From contig JBNJEL010000058.1 of assembly GCA_051745835.1 (NCBI GenBank), positions 1 through 12,044 on the forward strand: DNA of 12,044 nt, in the 5' to 3' direction. Positions 7,065-12,044 of the stretch are shown in pieces. The first letter of the stretch is position 1. Every line of letters begins with the position of its first letter. Both the position numbers and the translations under genes were made by a program. The notes beneath the pieces were generated by a model that saw nothing but the letters and a program-made list of their open reading frames with translations, was not told the origin of the DNA and ran no database searches. The stretch comes from JBNJEL01 sp051745835 (GTDB lineage: Bacteria > Bacillota > Halanaerobiia > Halobacteroidales > Acetohalobiaceae).

Positions 7065-8582
7065 GTGAGTAAGTCACAGATCAAGGTTATAATTAATGAA
7101 CTTTATAATGATATTGCCAGGAGTAATGGTATAATATCTGCTACTAATGCTCAACAAAAAATTTTAGCAGAGTTAGGATTAAGATTAGATGAGGATGAGG
7201 TCATTGATCAACTTAGAAATTATCCACAGCTATTACCCATAACTGTTGATCAGTTTATCTGTAGAGAGTATTTTGAGCAATTATTCACAAGTGTTATTAT
7301 TTATAAAGATTCTTTAGTGGAAGCTAGAGAGTTAATTAAAGATAATTATTTTGTTTTAAAAGAGATTAAGGTTAAGGAGTTGTTAGAAGCGGTTAATCCA
7401 GATTTTTTGGACTTTTTGGAAGGACAGGGTAATGGTGAACGGTTACAGGTGAGTAAGAATGATAAACTCTATTCGCTTCAAAGTGAGGAAGATCTAATTG
7501 AGTTTGGTTTAGAGTATGGCTATGTATCCTATGAGATGGTAAGTGAGTATATTAATCATTATAATCTTGCGGAAGAGAGAAGGCAGTATGATATTTCTTC
7601 ACTATTAGTTGATAAGAATATCGATTATTCTAGCAATGATGGTGAAGAGATCATTAAATCTAATGAGCAACAGAAGAGTTTTTATGTTATGCAAGATGTG
7701 GAGTATAATAGAGTTAATAATCCTTTGTTAGTTGATTTGCGAATTAATCAATTGTTGGCTTTGCTATATTTAATGCAAGCTGAAGATGAATTTAAGGATA
7801 AGTTAGTAAAATCAAGTGTAAGTAAGTATCAGCGTGATTTAGTTAGATTGGAGCTTATTGATTCTGAGAAGTTAGTGCCTACTATGCGAGGAAAAGAGCT
7901 TTCTAATGATATTATTGATTTAATCTATCAATTTTTAGATGCACAGTTGATAAGTAATTTGGAGGATAATAATTATTCCATTAAAGAATTATGTAAATCA
8001 GAGCCGATTAAAGAGATAGAGAAGAAGAGTAAGTTTTGGAATGAGGCTGCGTCTTGTTTACGCGATCATTATCTTTCGCTTTCGACAGTTAGGTTATTTG
8101 TTAATTGGATTGAGAGTGTTAATCGGCAGGGTGGAGATTCGATGTATGATATCTTCTCGTATGTGATTGATAATCAGTGTTATCGAGAGCTAAGATGGTT
8201 ATTAGTTGGAGATCGACCTACTAGTGGTAAGCAACCTATAAGATCTAAAGAAGATATATGCTTTCATTGTAATAATAATTTTTGTTTTAATGAAAAAGAA
8301 TTAAATATAGTTAATAGTGATAAACAAGAATATTTGTTTGAAATGAGAAATAAAAAATCTAAAGATTTAATCCAAAATATTAGTACAGATAATTTTGATA
8401 AGTTAAAAAATCCAATTTATATTAAGTTTTTAGTTCCTTATAATTTAGTAGTAAGAAATAAATTATTCATGAGAAAAATTGGCTTATTAAAAAAGGATAT
8501 AGAAATTTTATACAAAGAGAATGGTGCTTACTGTCCAATCGAAGATAAGTGGGAGTTAGATAATGATGGTTTATTGGTGTGA
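7065..8582 (+). CDS. Paralogue of the upstream multi-HTH protein with a distinct cysteine-containing C-terminal region
   Basis: Unrecognised as a whole; 505 aa from GTG 7065. Residues 1-70 align by eye with residues 1-70 of the upstream protein (same start and the same spacing of ...Q.KIL...L..D.....L, then ITV). Residues about 143-190 repeat the region-1.1-like segment found at the end of that protein (EFGLEYGYV versus EYGLKNGYV, then DKNI). Residues about 225-290 look like another winged helix (RDLVRLELIDSEKLVPTMRGKEL). The last 115 residues are different: they contain CFHC at 399-402, C407 and C490, a possible metal site. From about base 8230 the coding sequence becomes much more A-rich (AAA and GAA codons), so the C-terminal part may have a separate origin. 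It overlaps the next gene by 20 nt, which implies translational coupling. No catalytic motif is seen. Confidence 0.75.
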   Translation: MSKSQIKVIINELYNDIARSNGIISATNAQQKILAELGLRLDEDEVIDQLRNYPQLLPITVDQFICREYFEQLFTSVIIYKDSLVEARELIKDNYFVLKEIKVKELLEAVNPDFLDFLEGQGNGERLQVSKNDKLYSLQSEEDLIEFGLEYGYVSYEMVSEYINHYNLAEERRQYDISSLLVDKNIDYSSNDGEEIIKSNEQQKSFYVMQDVEYNRVNNPLLVDLRINQLLALLYLMQAEDEFKDKLVKSSVSKYQRDLVRLELIDSEKLVPTMRGKELSNDIIDLIYQFLDAQLISNLEDNNYSIKELCKSEPIKEIEKKSKFWNEAASCLRDHYLSLSTVRLFVNWIESVNRQGGDSMYDIFSYVIDNQCYRELRWLLVGDRPTSGKQPIRSKEDICFHCNNNFCFNEKELNIVNSDKQEYLFEMRNKKSKDLIQNISTDNFDKLKNPIYIKFLVPYNLVVRNKLFMRKIGLLKKDIEILYKENGAYCPIEDKWELDNDGLLV

Positions 8583-10161
8583 TAATTGCTTAATTCCAAT
8601 TATTGAAAAGAAAGTATGTCCTAATTGTAATAATCAAATGGATAAAATAGCTAAAGATGTTAGACCTGTTTTCTTTGAAGAGAAGGTTTTAGTTAGTTTA
8701 TTATTAGGAACGAATATAAAAAATAATAGTGTATGGGCTACTAGAGGTAATAGATATATAATTGATGGAGAAAAATTAAGAATTGATTATTCTAAGGTTA
8801 AAGATAAAGAATGTAATTTAAGCGATCTTAGAAAAGAGGTTAACTCTAAAATTAATAATAATCAATCTTTGAAACGAGATATTTATATTGATAGATTTAT
8901 AAAACATAATCAAACTTGGTTAAATTACATAGTGGATGAAGCTGAAGATTATATTAATAAAGTGACAGAAAAATATAGCACAAAAAATTATTTGCCAATC
9001 ATTTCTTTTAGCGGTGGAAAGGATTCCACTGTAATTTCTAATTTAGTTAGAGAGACTTTAGAAGAGCAGAGAATAATTCATATATTTGGTGATACAACTA
9101 TAGAATTTTCTTATACATATGAGTATTTAGAAGAGTTTAAAACTGAAAATAATTTGGTGCCTTTTTTTGAAGAAGATACTGATGAAAATTTTATGGATTT
9201 ATGTGAAGTTTTTGGTCCTCCAAGTCGTTTAGAAAGATGGTGTTGTAGTATTTTTAAAACTAGTCCGATTGGACGAGTAATTAGTAATTTTCCTAGTGAT
9301 AAAAAGGCGTTGACTTTTATGGGAATTCGTAAATATGAGTCTAATGATAGAAGTGATTATAATAGAACTAAGAAAAAGTCAAAAATTTCTAGACAAATTT
9401 CTAGTTTTCCAATCTTAAATTGGAAAAATCATGATGTATGGTTGTATATATTATCAAAAGATATATTATTTAATAAAGCTTATAGATTGGGATATAGAAG
9501 GGTTGGATGTTGGTTATGTCCTAATAATTCTAACTGGTCGGAATTTTTAACTAGATTTTATATGCCGGAGAAATATAATAAATGGAGAAGTTTTTTATTA
9601 GATTTTGCTCAAAAAGCAGGAAAAGAAGATTATAAAGTATATGTAGATGAAGGTTATTGGAAAGCTAGAAGAGGGAATAAAGGAGTTGATACTGAATTAA
9701 AAGAGGTTCAATCTGGAGATTGTAAGATGTTAGAAGAAGCTAAAAATTACATATTAGATAAGGAAGTAGATAGAGATTTTAAAGAATTAATGAAACCGTT
9801 TGGTTCTATTGATGAAAGCATTGATGGAGATGAATTCAAATGGAAAATAGAATGGGATATAATTAAAAAAAATAAAAATGAAAAAGCTGAAATTGAAGTT
9901 AGGGGGATGTTTGGAACAGAAATTATTAAAGTTATACCAAAAAATGTAAAAAATATAAAGACTTTTTATATGAGATTTGAATGTCAGATTAGAAAGTATG
10001 AAAATTGTATTTATTGTTCTGCATGTGATAATACTTGTCCACAATCTGCTATTAGTACATTAAATAATAAATATAAAATAGATGAAACCAAATGTATTCA
10101 TTGTAAGAAATGTATAGCTTATTTTTATAATGGATGCTTAAAATTTAAAGCTTTAAAATAA
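8563..10161 (+). CDS. PAPS reductase-like sulfur-transfer protein with zinc ribbon and two [4Fe-4S] ferredoxin motifs
   Basis: 532 aa. An N-terminal zinc ribbon (C6, C9, C19, C22) is followed by a PUA-like segment (about 50-85, VWATRGNRYIIDG). Next comes an adenine-nucleotide alpha-hydrolase domain with PP-loop SGGKDS at 150-155. C227-C228 and C316-x-x-C319 match the CC...CxxC [4Fe-4S] pattern of APS reductase and DndC-like proteins. The C-terminus has two ferredoxin motifs: C482/C485/C488/C492-P and C511/C514/C517 with C525. The domain order resembles archaeal PAPS-reductase homologues. There are no sulfate-assimilation genes nearby, while DUF4007 and ATPase genes follow. This favours sulfur insertion into DNA (phosphorothioation, like DndC/SspD, or BREX type 4 BrxP) over assimilation; tRNA thiolation is the main alternative. 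The SD is probably GGGAG at 8551-8555; ATG 8566 is an alternative start. The gene is visibly more AT-rich than its neighbours. Confidence 0.88.
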   Translation: MMVYWCDNCLIPIIEKKVCPNCNNQMDKIAKDVRPVFFEEKVLVSLLLGTNIKNNSVWATRGNRYIIDGEKLRIDYSKVKDKECNLSDLRKEVNSKINNNQSLKRDIYIDRFIKHNQTWLNYIVDEAEDYINKVTEKYSTKNYLPIISFSGGKDSTVISNLVRETLEEQRIIHIFGDTTIEFSYTYEYLEEFKTENNLVPFFEEDTDENFMDLCEVFGPPSRLERWCCSIFKTSPIGRVISNFPSDKKALTFMGIRKYESNDRSDYNRTKKKSKISRQISSFPILNWKNHDVWLYILSKDILFNKAYRLGYRRVGCWLCPNNSNWSEFLTRFYMPEKYNKWRSFLLDFAQKAGKEDYKVYVDEGYWKARRGNKGVDTELKEVQSGDCKMLEEAKNYILDKEVDRDFKELMKPFGSIDESIDGDEFKWKIEWDIIKKNKNEKAEIEVRGMFGTEIIKVIPKNVKNIKTFYMRFECQIRKYENCIYCSACDNTCPQSAISTLNNKYKIDETKCIHCKKCIAYFYNGCLKFKALK

Positions 10162-10176
10162 TATAGAGGTGATAAT

Positions 10177-11082
10177 ATGGGATTTGCTAAACATCGTACA
10201 TTTTATATTAGAGAAGGTTGGCTACCTAAAGCTTTACAGTTAATTGATGATAAACCATATATCTTTACTCCTGCTCATCGCGCTGAAGCAATAGAAGAGT
10301 TAGGTATAGGAAAGACAATGGTAACTTCTTTGCGTTTTTGGATGCAAGCAACGGGATTAACTGAAGAAGGACGAGGTAGTAATAGTATGATTGAACATCA
10401 AATTACGGAGTTAGGTGCAGGAATTGCTGAATTTGATCCTTATTTTGAAGATGTTAATACTTTATGGTTAATTCATTATCAATTAGCAACTGGAGATTTA
10501 GCTACTGCTTGGTATTGGTTTTTTAATCATTTTGAACCTGATACTTTTAATCAAGATACTTTTATTACTGAGTTAGATAATTATGCTAAGAATTATTTAG
10601 ATAAAGAAGTGGCTACTAGTTCTTTGAAAAAAGACTTCTTATGTCTTAAGAATACATACTTATATGAGCAAAATTATAGTTACCAAGATAATCCAGAAGA
10701 TATTCTTTCTTCACCATTAACTAGTTTAGAATTAATTACTGAAAGCAGTCAAGGATATCGCCTTCATAATTCCACAGTTAATAATTTAGATAGTGAAGTA
10801 ATTTATTATGCTATTTTAGATTCAGATAAATACATTACGGAATTAGAAGAGCAGATATCTTTTACTGAACTATTAACTGAGCAAGAAAGTGTAGCTAAGG
10901 TCTTTAGATTAACTAGAGATTCTTTATTGAAACATTTAGAGTACTTAGAGCAAAAGGGCTATCTAACTATTCAGAAAAATTTTGGACATAACTTAATTAC
11001 TTTAAATAAAATAGATAAGCTCGAAGTATTAAAAGATTTATATGAAGAAGATAAATTAGAGGGGATTAGGAATTATGGCTAA
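10177..11082 (+). CDS. DUF4007 family protein, likely phosphorothioation/BREX-type defence component
   Basis: 301 aa. The N-terminus is typical of DUF4007: HRTFYIREGWLPKAL, then an IF..AHRAEAIEELGIGKTMV segment and SLRFWMQATGL. This is followed by NTLWLIHYQLA and ATAWYWFFNHF. A winged helix seems to end the protein (about 229-280, SFTELL...LTRDSLLKHLEYLEQKGYL...). As far as I recall, SspB, the nicking protein of the Ssp single-strand DNA phosphorothioation system, contains DUF4007, and the domain is often found next to PAPS-reductase-like and large ATPase genes, as here. A DNA-binding or nicking role is inferred; I see no obvious catalytic motif. SD GAGGTGA (10166-10172) is 4 nt before the ATG. 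The stop overlaps the next start by 8 nt. Confidence 0.88.
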   Translation: MGFAKHRTFYIREGWLPKALQLIDDKPYIFTPAHRAEAIEELGIGKTMVTSLRFWMQATGLTEEGRGSNSMIEHQITELGAGIAEFDPYFEDVNTLWLIHYQLATGDLATAWYWFFNHFEPDTFNQDTFITELDNYAKNYLDKEVATSSLKKDFLCLKNTYLYEQNYSYQDNPEDILSSPLTSLELITESSQGYRLHNSTVNNLDSEVIYYAILDSDKYITELEEQISFTELLTEQESVAKVFRLTRDSLLKHLEYLEQKGYLTIQKNFGHNLITLNKIDKLEVLKDLYEEDKLEGIRNYG

Positions 11083-12044
11083 TTTAAATGAGGTAATACA
11101 AACGGCACAAGGTTTTAAGTATTCGATTAATCTCAAGTATGATATTAATGATTTAACTAAGATTAATAACTATATTCCAACTGATAAATCTCTCCAGATT
11201 ATTGATGAAGTTTTAACAGGTTTTGAAGTTAAAGAAGCTAATCGTTCTCATATTCTATTAGGTTCTTACGGTACTGGTAAGTCACATTTAACAATGGTTT
11301 TAGCTTCATTATTAGCTGATGAATTATCATTAGACGATTATACTGACTTTCTTAATCAATTTAATAATTACGATCAACAGCTAGCTGCTAAAATCGAACA
11401 ATTTATAACTGATAAGTACTTAATCGTACTTCCTGAAGAGGGATTGAGTAACTTTGAGCAGAGTATAATTTTAGGTTTGAAGAAGGCACTACAAGAGCAA
11501 GGTTTAGAGGATTATCTGCCTAATACTTTTTATGATCTAATTATTGATAAGATCAATCATTGGCAAGAAGAATTTACTGCTACTTATCAGGATTTAGGAG
11601 AGATATTAAAAGAAGAGTATGAAATTGGAATTAAAGATTTTATTCGAGGAATTAAGAATTATAATCGAGATTATTATCATATCTTTTTAGATATTCATCC
11701 GCGTTTAACAGCTGGTTCTAAATTTACTCCTTATAATCGTGTACGAATTACTGAATTACTAACAGAAGTGGAAGAGGATTTATCAAAGCTAGATTATCAA
11801 GGAGTATTCTTTCTTTTTGATGAATTTGGTAAGTATTTAGAGGAAAATATAGCTAGCTTTAATATTAAAGATATTCAGGACTTAGCAGAGTACTGTAATC
11901 GAGAAGATAATCAATTAAATAGTAGTTTATTATTAATTACTCATAAGAATTTAGCTCAATATACTTCTACTCAACAAGAGAGTATAGAAGAGTGGCGAAA
12001 GGTAGCTGGTCGTTTTAAACGACATAATATTACCAAACACTCTA
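11075..12044 (+). CDS. Large P-loop ATPase, N-terminal part (BrxC/SspC/DUF499-like; 3' end outside window)
   Basis: The frame is open from ATG 11075 to the window end (323 codons), so this gene is truncated on the right. Walker A is GSYGTGKS at 63-70, preceded by SHILL. A Walker B strand VFFLFDE ends at D249-E250. It is followed by LLLITHKNL, with T289 and H290 at a sensor-1-like position. The SYGTGKSHL loop and the long insertion between Walker A and B recall the large ATPases of BREX (BrxC/PglY), Ssp (SspC) and DUF499 proteins. Which of these it is cannot be decided from the N-terminus. It starts inside the DUF4007 gene (8-nt overlap) with GAGGGG at 11059-11064 as a likely SD, so the two should be translationally coupled. 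It probably powers or gates the modification or restriction complex. Confidence 0.8.
   Translation, partial: MANLNEVIQTAQGFKYSINLKYDINDLTKINNYIPTDKSLQIIDEVLTGFEVKEANRSHILLGSYGTGKSHLTMVLASLLADELSLDDYTDFLNQFNNYDQQLAAKIEQFITDKYLIVLPEEGLSNFEQSIILGLKKALQEQGLEDYLPNTFYDLIIDKINHWQEEFTATYQDLGEILKEEYEIGIKDFIRGIKNYNRDYYHIFLDIHPRLTAGSKFTPYNRVRITELLTEVEEDLSKLDYQGVFFLFDEFGKYLEENIASFNIKDIQDLAEYCNREDNQLNSSLLLITHKNLAQYTSTQQESIEEWRKVAGRFKRHNITKHS

Noticed and set aside
9787..10044. Minus-strand reading frame of 85 codons
   Set aside because: It is antisense to the PAPS-reductase-like gene in a very AT-rich stretch; the Phe/Ile/Asn-rich product mirrors the Lys/Glu codons on the other strand.
8563..10161. Ordinary assimilatory PAPS/APS reductase
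   Set aside because: No cysD, cysN, cysC, sulfite reductase or transporter genes are adjacent. The zinc ribbon, PUA-like segment and double ferredoxin, together with the DUF4007/ATPase neighbours, point elsewhere. It is not formally excluded.
1..12044. CRISPR arrays, insertion sequences, riboswitches
   Set aside because: No regularly spaced direct repeats, no transposase or terminal inverted repeats, and no recognisable riboswitch core were seen. All intergenic gaps are under 250 nt and are largely explained by promoters and terminators.

Overview
The window reads as an AT-rich chromosome segment from an anaerobic, low-GC Bacillota. SD sequences are strong (GAGGTGA type), promoters are sigma-A like, a membrane pyrophosphatase is present, and rnr, smpB and ssrA lie together. 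The acidic, Asn/Asp/Glu-rich proteins would suit a halophilic lineage such as Halanaerobiales, but that is an impression and not a measured assignment. Both ends cut a gene.

Left third (1-3846), housekeeping. It holds the 3' end of an ion-pumping membrane pyrophosphatase (hppA) with its terminator, then ribonuclease R (rnr), SmpB (smpB), tmRNA (ssrA, tag ANDNDYALAAA) and tRNA-Trp(CCA). rnr, smpB and ssrA form a trans-translation and nonstop-mRNA quality-control cluster. smpB and the tRNA each have a good extended -10 promoter, and a strong hairpin terminator follows the tRNA.

Right two thirds (4066-12044), accessory and defence-like. Five co-directional genes lie end to end with gaps of 11-15 nt or overlaps of 8-20 nt, so they look like one operon. 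Gene 1 (995 aa) combines an array of degenerate winged-helix-like units, a sigma-70 region-4 HTH, two HARE-HTH-like domains and a C-terminal sigma region-1.1-like segment. Gene 2 (505 aa) shares its N-terminus and the region-1.1-like segment with gene 1, then has an unrelated C-terminal part with cysteines. Gene 3 (532 aa) is a zinc-ribbon / PAPS-reductase-like / double [4Fe-4S] ferredoxin protein of the kind common in archaea. Gene 4 (301 aa) is a DUF4007 protein. Gene 5 is the start of a large P-loop ATPase and is cut by the window end.

A PAPS-reductase-like protein, a DUF4007 protein and a large ATPase together resemble the core of DNA phosphorothioation systems (SspBCD-like, related to Dnd) or of the PAPS-reductase-containing type 4 BREX. 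The unusual part is the upstream pair of paralogous proteins built from transcription-factor-like modules. I know of no described phosphorothioation or BREX system with such components. They could regulate the operon, recognise target or modified DNA, or engage RNA polymerase. About 8230-10160 (the C-terminal part of gene 2 and all of gene 3) is visibly more AT-rich than the flanks, which suggests a separately acquired cassette.
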